A DNA stretch of 29,675 nt from JBMNOI01 sp050942995 (GTDB taxonomy: Bacteria; Chloroflexota; Anaerolineae; UBA1429): NCBI GenBank assembly GCA_050942995.1, contig JBMNOI010000037.1:1-29675 (forward strand), read 5' to 3'. The notes below the pieces were generated by a model. It was not told the DNA's origin. It saw nothing but the letters and a program-made list of their open reading frames with translations, and searched no databases. Position numbers and translations under genes: made by a program. This document shows positions 12,057-19,283 of this stretch, one piece after another. How positions within the stretch are numbered: position 1 is the stretch's first letter; each line of letters opens with the position of its first letter.

Positions 12057-14523
12057 GCTTGAGGATTGGACGACTCGCCGGGGCATCCCCGCCCTGATCC
12101 TCATCGTTTCCTTTGCGTTACGGCTGTTGCGTCTGGGCGACGCCAACCTCTGGTGGGACGAGGGACTGGCGATCTGGGCGGTGCGTAAGGGGTTCATGGG
12201 GGTGACCCTCTGGACTGCCGCCGACGTTCACCCCCCGCTCTATTTCTGGTCGCTCTGGGCCTGGGTGCATATGCTGGGCGAGAGCGAATTCGCCATGCGC
12301 GCCATATCGGCGATGTTTGGCGTGCTGACGGTGGCGGTGGTGTATGCGCTGGGCGTGCGACTGGCCGGGCGCGCCGCCGGCACCTGGGCGGCGCTCTTTA
12401 CCGGCCTCTCGCGTTTCCACATCTGGTGGTCGCAAGAGATGCGCATGTATGTGCTCGCCGGGCTCATGGGCACGTTGTCGCTCTATCTCTTCTTCCGGTG
12501 GTTGGAGAAGGAGCGCATTTCGGGTAGGGGCGCAGCATGCTGCGCCCCTACTGCAGACGTGCCGGATGATCCACCCCCCCGCGACCGATCCGCCACCGGC
12601 TGGCTGGCGGCCACCACGCTGGCCTCTATCGGCGCGCTCTATACGATCTTTCTGATGGCGCCGGTGCTGCTGGTGCAAAACCTGATCGTGCTCCTGGTGC
12701 TGGTGTGGCCGGGGGTGGTGGCGCGACGCGGGCGCCTGGTACTTCGCTGGGCGATCTCTCAGATCGTCGTCGGTGCGGCGTTGGGCGGCTGGCTGTTGCT
12801 CTCGTGGGGCCGTATGCGCACCTGGTCGGTGGCCGGTGAGCCCATGGGGCTGCGTATGTTCACCCGCCTGTATGCGACGCTGCTCACCACCGGGATCTCG
12901 GTGCATATCGAGAATTATACCCGGCATATGGTGTTGCCCTTTGCGGTGCTGGCTCTGGGAGGCTTGCTCCTGCTCCTGCGCCGATTCGTTCGCCACTCTC
13001 ACCCTTCACGGCCGGACGACGAGGCCACCGGTTTACCGCTCAGCCGGTCCATGCTGGGCGCGCTGGCGCTGGTTCTGACGATTCTGCTCTCGGGCGTCAC
13101 CATCTATCTCTCCTCTCTCCCGCGTGGTCTGTTTTACACACCGCGTATCGAGGCGCGATACTTTTTGCCCTTTGCCCCGGCCTTCTGGTTGCTGCTGGGA
13201 TGGGCGGTGGCCGCGATCGGGCAGGGGGTCGGCGGGCGGTTGAGGGCGGCCTGGCGCGTGGCGGGGAGCCTCGCCGGGGTGGCCGTGCTGGTGCCGTGGC
13301 TGATGGTACTCCCCGGTTATTACGAGGGACGCATGCTGTGCGACGAGCTGCAATCGATGGTGCGCGGCATCGTGAGCCAGGTCGAGCCCGGCGATACCGT
13401 GGTGCTGGACTCCGGCGGGCGCTATCCGATGTTTCTTTACTACTATGAACGTTTCGATCGGGACCTGTGGCGTCCCCCGATGGAGACGGTGACGATGGCC
13501 GAAGCGCCGCTTTCCGCCGAAGAGGTGGAGGGGCGAATGAGCGAGATCACGGCGGTCGCCGACCGCGTCTGGCTCGCCGAAGTCGAGGTGCACCTGACGG
13601 ACCCCGATCGGTTGGTACGCTCCTGGTTAGAGGCGCGATACGGCCCTCCGTTGCTGGTGGAGCATCACGCCCATAACACGCTCTACCTGTACGGCTCGCC
13701 GGAACGAGGGGCGCGGCTTTCGGATGACTATCGGCCGCAGTTCGCCGCCGATATGTCCGTCGGCGATGGGATCTTGCGCGGCTGGGAGTTGCCCGTGCAC
13801 GAGGTGGGAGGCGATGGCACGGCGCGAGTGACGCTTCTGTGGGATCGAATTCCGACCGGGGCGGTGGAGGTGGCGCTGGTGAATCCCGCCGGGGCCGAGG
13901 TGTTGCGACGGCGGGTGACATCCGCCGCCGGTGACGGACGCCGCCAGACGGTGGATCTGCCGGTCACACCGGCCATGCCGCCGGGGCACTATAGCCTGCG
14001 GTTGCTGCCGGATGGCGGCGAGCTGGGCACGCTGGATGTGCGCGGAACGGAACGAGCGCCCATGCCGACGATGCCTCAGGCGATGTTGGATGCGCGACTG
14101 GGGGAAGGGATCGTTCTGGAGGGATATGCCCTGCATACCGATGGACGGGATCCGCGCGTCGTCGCCGGGCGACTGGTGCTCGATCTGTACTGGCGGGCCG
14201 AGGATTCTCCTGCGGAGAACTGTACGGTGTTCGTCCAGTTGCTGGGCGAGGCGCACAACCCTCGAACGCAGGGGCCGGTGTGGGCCCAGTCCGACGCGCA
14301 GCCCGGCGGCAATCGCCTGCCGACCGGCATCTGGCAGGCGGGCGAGACGCTGATCGATCGGCATTGGTTGATACTCGATGAGGAGACGCCCCCCGGAGAG
14401 TATCGCCTGATCGTCGGCATGTACAGGCCCGAGGACGGTAGCCGCCTGCCCGTGTCGTGGGACGGACAGGTGCAGGGCGACCATGTGGCCCTCGATATGA
14501 CGGTGACGGTGCCGGAGCGCTAG
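12046..14523 (+). CDS. Large GT39/ArnT-like (GT-C) membrane glycosyltransferase with tandem beta-sandwich domains
   Basis: An 825-residue membrane protein. DANLWWDEGLAIWAVRKG near the start carries the acidic pair Asp38-Glu39 of the first outer loop of GT-C enzymes. SQEMRMYVLAGLMG and FYTPRIEARYFLPFAPAFWLL are also typical of the family. About ten hydrophobic helices reach residue 430. A long soluble part follows, with two beta-sandwich modules (about 560-670 and 680-825). The last one (LDLYWRAEDSPAENCTVFVQLL, then WQAGETLIDRHWL, PPGEYRLIVGMY) resembles the C-terminus of the 4781-7072 protein. Residues 160-169 are encoded by an inserted 28-bp palindrome and lie in an otherwise charged, Pro-rich cytosolic or outer loop. 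The start overlaps the preceding gene, and the stop overlaps that of the HNH gene by 4 bases (CTAG). Confidence 0.75.
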   Translation: MKNKLEDWTTRRGIPALILIVSFALRLLRLGDANLWWDEGLAIWAVRKGFMGVTLWTAADVHPPLYFWSLWAWVHMLGESEFAMRAISAMFGVLTVAVVYALGVRLAGRAAGTWAALFTGLSRFHIWWSQEMRMYVLAGLMGTLSLYLFFRWLEKERISGRGAACCAPTADVPDDPPPRDRSATGWLAATTLASIGALYTIFLMAPVLLVQNLIVLLVLVWPGVVARRGRLVLRWAISQIVVGAALGGWLLLSWGRMRTWSVAGEPMGLRMFTRLYATLLTTGISVHIENYTRHMVLPFAVLALGGLLLLLRRFVRHSHPSRPDDEATGLPLSRSMLGALALVLTILLSGVTIYLSSLPRGLFYTPRIEARYFLPFAPAFWLLLGWAVAAIGQGVGGRLRAAWRVAGSLAGVAVLVPWLMVLPGYYEGRMLCDELQSMVRGIVSQVEPGDTVVLDSGGRYPMFLYYYERFDRDLWRPPMETVTMAEAPLSAEEVEGRMSEITAVADRVWLAEVEVHLTDPDRLVRSWLEARYGPPLLVEHHAHNTLYLYGSPERGARLSDDYRPQFAADMSVGDGILRGWELPVHEVGGDGTARVTLLWDRIPTGAVEVALVNPAGAEVLRRRVTSAAGDGRRQTVDLPVTPAMPPGHYSLRLLPDGGELGTLDVRGTERAPMPTMPQAMLDARLGEGIVLEGYALHTDGRDPRVVAGRLVLDLYWRAEDSPAENCTVFVQLLGEAHNPRTQGPVWAQSDAQPGGNRLPTGIWQAGETLIDRHWLILDEETPPGEYRLIVGMYRPEDGSRLPVSWDGQVQGDHVALDMTVTVPER
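12524..12551. repeat. 28-bp perfect palindrome inside a coding sequence
   Basis: GTAGGGGCGCAGCA at 12524-12537 is followed directly by its exact reverse complement at 12538-12551. It begins GTAG and ends CTAC, like the repeats at 7395-7437 and 18223-18245. It is read in frame as Gly-Arg-Gly-Ala-Ala-Cys-Cys-Ala-Pro-Thr in the GT-C protein. I read it as an inserted dispersed palindromic element. Confidence 0.85.
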
Positions 14524-15056
14524 CCGGCGGCGCGGTCTCTGCGAGTGTGATAGATATCGGGGATATACTTGCTCCAGGTCGGGTGGTCCGGATCGCGGGT
14601 GAATAGCACCATCGCGACGTACTTGGGGCGTCCCGGGCGGCTCAGGAGCGGCATCCCAGCCTCTTCAGGAGTGCGGCTCCCTTTGCGCAGGTTGCAATCC
14701 TGGCAGGCGCAGACGACATTCTCCCACGATGTGTCGCCCCCGCGGGTTTTGGGCAGTACATGGTCAATGGTCATCATCGCTTTGGGGGGCTGGGCGCCAC
14801 AATACTGGCAGGTGTAATCGTCGCGCAGCATCACTGTGCGGCGTGATAGCGGGATGTGGAGGCGTCGGGGCACCCGGACATAATACACCAGTCGAATGAC
14901 CGACGGCATCGGGAGCGAAAAGTTGGCCGCGCGAATACGACGATCGGTCGCCTCGAGGATCTCGGCCTTTTCCTTCAGCAGCAGTACGATGGCACGACGG
15001 AGACTGACGACGTGGAGAGGCTCGTACGTTGCGTTTAGCACCAGTACCGAAGCCAT
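14520..15056 (-). CDS. HNH endonuclease family protein
   Basis: A 178-residue protein. The first 70 residues (MASVLVLNATYEPLHVVSLR, then AIVLLLKEKAEILE) are the N-terminal domain usual for a widespread HNH group in Chloroflexota, Cyanobacteria and Actinobacteria. The HNH module carries Zn ligands Cys83/Cys86 (CQYCG) and Cys118/Cys121 (CQDC), with IDHVLPKTRGG (Asp98-His99) and WENVV (Asn113) supplying metal and catalytic positions. It is likely a DNA endonuclease. The cellular target is unknown for this family. I use the ATG at 15056 because a 17-bp-spaced promoter lies at 15106-15134, inside the longer open frame, so a start at 15161 would lie upstream of the transcript. The stop overlaps that of the convergent GT-C gene. 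Confidence 0.9.
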   Translation of the reverse strand: MASVLVLNATYEPLHVVSLRRAIVLLLKEKAEILEATDRRIRAANFSLPMPSVIRLVYYVRVPRRLHIPLSRRTVMLRDDYTCQYCGAQPPKAMMTIDHVLPKTRGGDTSWENVVCACQDCNLRKGSRTPEEAGMPLLSRPGRPKYVAMVLFTRDPDHPTWSKYIPDIYHTRRDRAAG

Positions 15057-15105
15057 TGCACCTACCCTCGTGCTTTGCGATGAGGATATCTCATGAATCT
15101 GCCCG

Positions 15106-15134
15106 AGTATAGCATGTGGATCATCCAGTGTCAA
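15106..15134 (-). promoter_or_regulatory. Sigma70-like promoter of the HNH gene
   Basis: On the minus strand TTGACA (15134-15129), a 17-base spacer and TATACT (15111-15106). The predicted RNA start is about 43 bases before the ATG at 15056. Confidence 0.8.
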
Positions 15135-15201
15135 TGGCTTTGCGGCTGCGGGCAAACGCAAGCGAGGCCCGGCATAACGGCATAGCCGTTCGGAGGCTCT
15201 G

Positions 15202-15861
15202 ATGGCCGAACATGAGACATCGACGGCGCGAAAAAGTCTTTTTCGGGCACTGTGGCGCGAGCGGCTTCATATCGAGCCCACGGCATCGGATCTCTCCCCT
15301 TCCGCCGTGCGACATCGGTTCGCTCACGCGCTAGAGCCCGCCGATCGCCTGCTGGAGATGCTGACCCCCTTTCCCTCGGGCCTGTTGCGCCTGTGGCTGG
15401 CCGCGCCGGGGGGACATGTGGTGTTCACCCATCGGCCGACCGCCTACCGGCCGGAGCCACAACTCTACCATCGCGAGATGCTGGAGGGCGTCTGCTTTGT
15501 CGCCCTGTCGGATCTGATGCAGGATCAGGAAGCCGTGCTGCTGGCTCTGACGAGCTTGTTGGATCATCTGATGGGTGGGGGAGCGTCTTCCGGAGGGCCG
15601 TACTTTTCCGATGGGCACGGAGTGACGCCGGCGCTCGCCGAGGCGGCTGGGCGTTTCGTCCGTATCCATGACCTGGGATACGGCCACGACGAACTCGGCG
15701 TACACTCTGCAAGAGATTACTTTGCCCATACATTGCGGCTTTATCTGCGCGACGAGCGACGGCTGAATGTGCTGGATCCTCAGGTACAGCGGTTGTACCG
15801 GCACACGCTGATGAGTGAGGCGTTCTGGGAGCGAGAGGATGCGCTGTCGTTCACCTTTTAA
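15202..15861 (+). CDS. Protein of unknown function
   Basis: A 219-residue soluble protein that I do not recognise. It has no signal peptide or membrane helix. The start is supported by GGAGG eight bases upstream, and just before that is a small hairpin AACGGC-ATA-GCCGTT. Readable parts are an Arg-rich N-terminus, LRLWLAAPGGHVVFTHRPTA, a Gly-rich loop LMGGGASSGGPYFSDGHG, and a C-terminal helix stretch ARDYFAHTLRLYLRDERRL followed by LDPQVQRLYRH. The last part recalls the C-terminal segment of zincin-like proteins in which an acidic residue follows a separate HExxH helix. No HExxH is present, so a protease role is not supported. It is divergent from the HNH gene and convergent with rimO. Confidence 0.75.
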   Translation: MAEHETSTARKSLFRALWRERLHIEPTASDLSPSAVRHRFAHALEPADRLLEMLTPFPSGLLRLWLAAPGGHVVFTHRPTAYRPEPQLYHREMLEGVCFVALSDLMQDQEAVLLALTSLLDHLMGGGASSGGPYFSDGHGVTPALAEAAGRFVRIHDLGYGHDELGVHSARDYFAHTLRLYLRDERRLNVLDPQVQRLYRHTLMSEAFWEREDALSFTF

Positions 15862-15881
15862 TGGCGCATCGTGAGCGGACT

Positions 15882-15919
15882 GCCCGGCCGTCGCATCCCG
15901 TCTCTGGAGAGGGCCGGGC
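15882..15919. terminator. Hairpin between convergent genes
   Basis: GCCCGGCC (15882-15889) and GGCCGGGC (15912-15919) form a perfect 8-bp stem with a 22-base loop between the ends of the unknown gene and rimO. It is followed by GGGTTATT, so only a weak T-rich tail is present. Confidence 0.5.
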
Positions 15920-15922
15920 GGG

Positions 15923-17230
15923 TTATTCGACCTCGCCGACCAGGTCGTAGGCCTGGGCCTCGACGATGCGGGCGCGCACAAACTCGCCCGGGGGATAATC
16001 TCCGGGGATGAGGACAACGCCGTCGATCTCGGGGGCGTCACGATAGCTGCGCCCCAGGCTCAACCCCTCTTCGGATCCCTCGATAAGGACCGGCAATACC
16101 TCGCCGACCTGCTCCCGGTTGCGAAACAGCGAGATATCCTGCTGCAGAAGCATCGCCCGCTCGTAACGCTCGGCGATCACCTCCGGAGGCACCCGGTCGG
16201 GTAGCGTGGCCGCGGGCGTGTCTTCCTCCGCCGAGTAGGCGAACACCCCCAGTTTGTCAAAGGCGATCTCGGCCATAAAATCGAGCAACGCCTCGAATTC
16301 GGCCTCTGTCTCTCCGGGAAAGCCCACGATAAAGGTCGAGCGCAGCGACAGGTCGGGCATGGCCTTTTGCAGGGTGGTGATGAGGTCGTACACCCTGTCC
16401 ATATCATAGGGGCGGCGCATACGGCGCAGCACATCGGGGTGAGCGTGCTGCAGCGGCAGATCCAGATAGTGGCACACCGCCGGCAATGTGGCCATCGCCT
16501 CGATGAGAGCCGGACTCACATCCTGAGGGTAGGCGTAGAGCAGCCGGATCCAATCTGGCGCGGGAGATACCTCCGCAATACGACGGAGCAGATCGGGCAG
16601 GGCGTCGCGCATGCCCAGATCGCGCCCGTAGGCGGTGGTATTCTGAGCGATGAGGATAATCTCGCGCACGCCCTCCGCGGTCAATTCCCCGACCTCGCGC
16701 ACGATCTCTTCGGGGGGCTTGCTCTGCTGGCGCCCTTTGATCAGGGGGATGGCGCAGAACGAACAGGAGGCATCGCATCCATCGGCGATCTTGACATAAG
16801 CCGTCGAGCCGCTCTGCGCGTGGCGTCGCACCGAGGTGACCAGATTGCCTTCACGCCGTAGCACCATGGTGCGGTCTCGACCGGGTTGATCGAGCCGGGT
16901 AAAGAGGTCGACGATCTCGGGCCATGAGCGGGTGCCGATGATGGCGTCGACCCCGGGCACGCGCCGGCGGATCTTTTCTCCGTAGCGCTGCGCCAGGCAA
17001 CCGGCGACCACCAGACGCTGACGGCGGCCCTTGATGGCGGCGAGCTCTTCGAGCACGCCATAAGACTCCTCGCGGGCCGCCTCGATAAAGCCACACGTGT
17101 TGACGATGAGGACGTCGGCATCTTGCATCTGCCCCACGGGCAGGTGCCCTGCCTGCCGCAAAAGCTCGGACATCATCTCCGAGTCGACCGTATTTTTGGG
17201 GCAACCCAACGTGGTGATGTAAAAGCGCAC
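15923..17230 (-). CDS. rimO: RimO, ribosomal protein S12 methylthiotransferase
   Basis: A 435-residue radical-SAM methylthiotransferase that modifies an aspartate of ribosomal protein S12. The order is: N-terminal MTTase domain with cluster cysteines Cys10 (TLGCPKN), Cys46 (NTCGFIE) and Cys78 (VAGCLAQRY); radical-SAM domain with GCDASCSFCAIP (Cys152, Cys156, Cys159); then LLYAYPQDVS, DLPLQHAHPDVLRRMRR and a C-terminal TRAM domain. TLGCPKNTVDSE and the ASCSFCAIP form separate it from MiaB. The length matches E. coli RimO (441). The start is GTG, 20 bases after the rodZ-like gene on the same strand, so the two probably share the promoter at 18126-18154. Confidence 0.95.
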   Translation of the reverse strand: MRFYITTLGCPKNTVDSEMMSELLRQAGHLPVGQMQDADVLIVNTCGFIEAAREESYGVLEELAAIKGRRQRLVVAGCLAQRYGEKIRRRVPGVDAIIGTRSWPEIVDLFTRLDQPGRDRTMVLRREGNLVTSVRRHAQSGSTAYVKIADGCDASCSFCAIPLIKGRQQSKPPEEIVREVGELTAEGVREIILIAQNTTAYGRDLGMRDALPDLLRRIAEVSPAPDWIRLLYAYPQDVSPALIEAMATLPAVCHYLDLPLQHAHPDVLRRMRRPYDMDRVYDLITTLQKAMPDLSLRSTFIVGFPGETEAEFEALLDFMAEIAFDKLGVFAYSAEEDTPAATLPDRVPPEVIAERYERAMLLQQDISLFRNREQVGEVLPVLIEGSEEGLSLGRSYRDAPEIDGVVLIPGDYPPGEFVRARIVEAQAYDLVGEVE

Positions 17231-17250
17231 GAAACCTCTTCGGCCCGCGA

Positions 17251-18087
17251 CTATTCCTGCGGGAGATTGTCGAGGGTGTACTCCAGGGTCATCACCTGGC
17301 CCGGCGCGCCCGGCGCGCCCACCTCGACACCGTTTACAGTCAATTCGATCCCACCGGCGTTACCGACGCGTATCTGGACGCTTTCGTCACCCGTCCATAC
17401 GCGATCCTCGCCCTCGTCCAGCGTGCCGACATAGATACTTTCGCCGTCCACCGTCACCTCGACGTAGGTTGGTACCACCAGTTGCGCCTCGACAACGACG
17501 CCGGTGATCGGTGTCGGAGAAGGCGTTGGGGTAACGGTCGCCGTCGGCGTGGGCTGGGGCGTCGGCTCGACCTCTGCTTCCGTAGTCGGCGTCCGTCGCT
17601 CATCCAGTTCAGGCGCCACGGGGAGGGCTCCCAGTGTGGGGGTTGTGGTCGGCGTCGCCGTAGGTTCGGGCGGAGCAAATATGCGTCCCAGAGATAGCGG
17701 GTCGGCGCCCAAGTAGATGCGGTTATAACCGTACCAGGCACCGAATGCGATGACGGCAATGAGCAGTATGATCCCAAGGGTCACGATGATCTGCCCGGTG
17801 CGCGAGGGCCGGATCAGAGGCTCATCCAGTATCTGCGGCACGATGGGCGCCGATGTGCCGGTTGCTTTTTCAAAGTCTCGTAACAACTCTTCGGCGTCGA
17901 GCTGAAGCAGCCGGGCATAATTGCGGATAAAGCCCCGCGCATAGACCGTGCCCGGCAGATCGTCGTAGCGATCCTCCTCCAGCGCCTGTATGAACGCGCG
18001 ACGGATGTGCGTCGCCTGTTCAACATCCTCCAAAGAGAGCCCGAGATTCTCTCGTGTCTGGCGTAGTCGTTGTCCCAGTTCAGCCAC
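17251..18087 (-). CDS. RodZ-like helix-turn-helix membrane protein
   Basis: A 278-residue protein with the RodZ layout. A cytoplasmic XRE-like helix-turn-helix spans residues 2-72 (LGQRLRQTRENLGLSLEDVE, then PGTVYARGFIRNYARLL), followed by a membrane helix at about 105-127 (IIVTLGIILLIAVIAFGAWYG), a Thr/Pro-rich stalk (about 140-200), and a C-terminal beta-rich DUF4115-type domain with VEVTVDGESIYVGTLDEG and VWTGDESVQIRVGNAGGI. In rod-shaped bacteria RodZ links MreB to the cell-wall synthesis complex. No mreB is in the window, so a role in shape is inferred from the family. The start is GTG with AAAGGGG upstream and a good promoter. rimO follows. Confidence 0.88.
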   Translation of the reverse strand: MAELGQRLRQTRENLGLSLEDVEQATHIRRAFIQALEEDRYDDLPGTVYARGFIRNYARLLQLDAEELLRDFEKATGTSAPIVPQILDEPLIRPSRTGQIIVTLGIILLIAVIAFGAWYGYNRIYLGADPLSLGRIFAPPEPTATPTTTPTLGALPVAPELDERRTPTTEAEVEPTPQPTPTATVTPTPSPTPITGVVVEAQLVVPTYVEVTVDGESIYVGTLDEGEDRVWTGDESVQIRVGNAGGIELTVNGVEVGAPGAPGQVMTLEYTLDNLPQE

Positions 18088-18125
18088 GAACGGCCCCTTT
18101 CTGAGGCGTGTACATAATCTCGGAT

Positions 18126-18154
18126 ACTATACTCGTGAAGCCGATGACTGTCAA
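18126..18154 (-). promoter_or_regulatory. Sigma70-like promoter of rodZ-rimO
   Basis: On the minus strand TTGACA (18154-18149), a 17-base spacer and TATAGT (18131-18126), about 39 bases before the GTG of the RodZ-like gene. Confidence 0.8.
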
Positions 18155-18222
18155 AGAAAAGAGGGCATAACCAGGGTTGCGCTATCGTCCGGCACCACCT
18201 TCCGAAAGCCTCTGCCCGGATT

Positions 18223-18245
18223 GGCCGCTCACGAGCGGCCCCTAC
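18223..18245. repeat. Hairpin repeat ending CCCCTAC
   Basis: GGCCGCTC (18223-18230) and GAGCGGCC (18233-18240) form an 8-bp stem around two bases, followed by CCTAC. The right end resembles the right end of the palindrome at 12524-12551 (CCCCTAC), while the left end lacks the matching GTAGG. It may be a decayed or partial copy of that repeat type. Confidence 0.5.
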
Positions 18246-18426
18246 AAGGATCAGGTGCAGCTATATCGTCGGCACCGGATAAGGCGGTCATATAATGATG
18301 GGCGGCTTACCGGGGCATTCGCCAGGGCGATCGCATTTGGCTCGAAATCGCTTGGCCGTGCCGCCAGACTGCCCGCATTCCGCCGTTGGTGACCCTAAGC
18401 GGCGTACTCGCTGCCTGGCTCCCATC

Positions 18427-18448
18427 CCCCACCGCCGTCGACTCTACC
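18427..18448. repeat. GTAG...CTAC palindromic repeat, partial copy 2
   Basis: These 22 bases are identical to 7417-7438, 11 kb away. Only the right arm is present, since no GTAGAGTCGAC arm is seen upstream. An exact match of this length between unrelated non-coding regions indicates a dispersed repeat. Confidence 0.75.
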
Positions 18449-18541
18449 CATATGCCTCACCGCCACGGTGTACTCACCATCCGGCCCTCGGGTGAGGGCG
18501 GGCAGGCTTTGCAGACCTCAAGTGAAGCTATCCCGGTTCGC

Positions 18542-18569
18542 TTGGTTGCATTGCCGGCTATGGTATACT
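18542..18569 (+). promoter_or_regulatory. Extended -10 promoter of the HAD hydrolase gene
   Basis: TTGGTT (18542-18547), a 16-base spacer, then TGG-TATACT with the -10 box at 18564-18569 and an extended TG at 18561-18562. The predicted RNA start is about 43 bases before the ATG. Confidence 0.65.
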
Positions 18570-18618
18570 CTGGGTATGTGAATCGATTCATCCATATCGA
18601 CCCGGACAGGACGGATGT

Positions 18619-19275
18619 ATGCGCGGACAGATCCAAACTATCGTCTTTGATTTCGACTACACCCTGGCCGATTCCTCGCCGGCGGTGATCGACTGTGTGA
18701 ACTATGCCCTCGACAAGCTGGGCTTGCCCGGGGCGTCGGTCGAGCAGGTGTGCGCCACTATCGGCCTCTCTCTGGAGAATACCTTCCATGCGCTGACCGA
18801 AGCCGGCTCGGAGGAGCAATGTCGCGAGTTTATCCGCCTGTTTGTGCAACGGGCGGATGAGATTATGGTAGAGCGCACCACCATGTTGCCGGATACGCAG
18901 CAGGCCGTGCAGCTTTTGCGCCAGAGCGGCCGGACGCTGGGCATCGTCTCGACCAAGTTTCGTCGTCGAATCGAGGCGGTGTTGCGGCGGGAGGGACTGC
19001 TGGACCTCTTTGCCGTCATCATCGGCGGCGAGGATGTGCCCGAGCACAAGCCGAATCCCCGCGGCCTGCGGATGGCCGTCGAGGCTCTGGGCGCCGACGA
19101 TGCCTCGACGTTGTATGTGGGCGATAGCCTCACCGACGCCGAGACGGCGCGCCGCGCCGACCTGCCCTTTGTGGCGGTGCTCTCGGGTGTGACCCCGGCT
19201 CGAGATTTCGAGCGCTATGGGCCGGTGGCCGTGCTGAACAACGTCGGCGATCTGCCCGGCCTGCTGGCGGAGTAA
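18619..19275 (+). CDS. HAD-superfamily phosphatase (phosphoglycolate phosphatase/PpaX-like)
   Basis: A 218-residue HAD subclass I hydrolase with a four-helix cap. Motif I is FDFDYTLADSS with Asp11 (nucleophile) and Asp13. Motif II is the serine in LGIVSTKF. The motif III lysine is in PEHKPNP. Motif IV is VGDSLTDAE. The cap lies at about residues 20-85 (ALDKLGLPGASVEQVCATIG, NTFHALTEAG). The family includes phosphoglycolate phosphatase, pyrophosphatase PpaX and sugar-phosphate phosphatases, and the substrate cannot be read from sequence. It stands alone with its own promoter, convergent with the amidohydrolase gene at a distance of 8 bases. Confidence 0.88.
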   Translation: MRGQIQTIVFDFDYTLADSSPAVIDCVNYALDKLGLPGASVEQVCATIGLSLENTFHALTEAGSEEQCREFIRLFVQRADEIMVERTTMLPDTQQAVQLLRQSGRTLGIVSTKFRRRIEAVLRREGLLDLFAVIIGGEDVPEHKPNPRGLRMAVEALGADDASTLYVGDSLTDAETARRADLPFVAVLSGVTPARDFERYGPVAVLNNVGDLPGLLAE

Positions 19276-19283
19276 AGGCGCGC

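Larger units (their letters stand above)
18155..18541. other. Gene-free stretch with palindromic repeats
   Basis: This lies between the divergent rodZ and HAD promoters. It holds a GGCCGCTC/GAGCGGCC hairpin ending CCCCTAC (18223-18245) and the second copy of the CCCCACCGCCGTCGACTC repeat (18427-18448). Short open frames here have no ribosome site and no recognisable product. Confidence 0.55.

Noticed and set aside
15057..15161. Longer N-terminus for the HNH protein
   Set aside because: The promoter at 15106-15134 lies inside it, and the family begins at MASVLVLNATYEPL.
18155..18541. Short open frames between rodZ and the HAD gene
   Set aside because: No ribosome sites, no recognisable domains, and they run through repeats.
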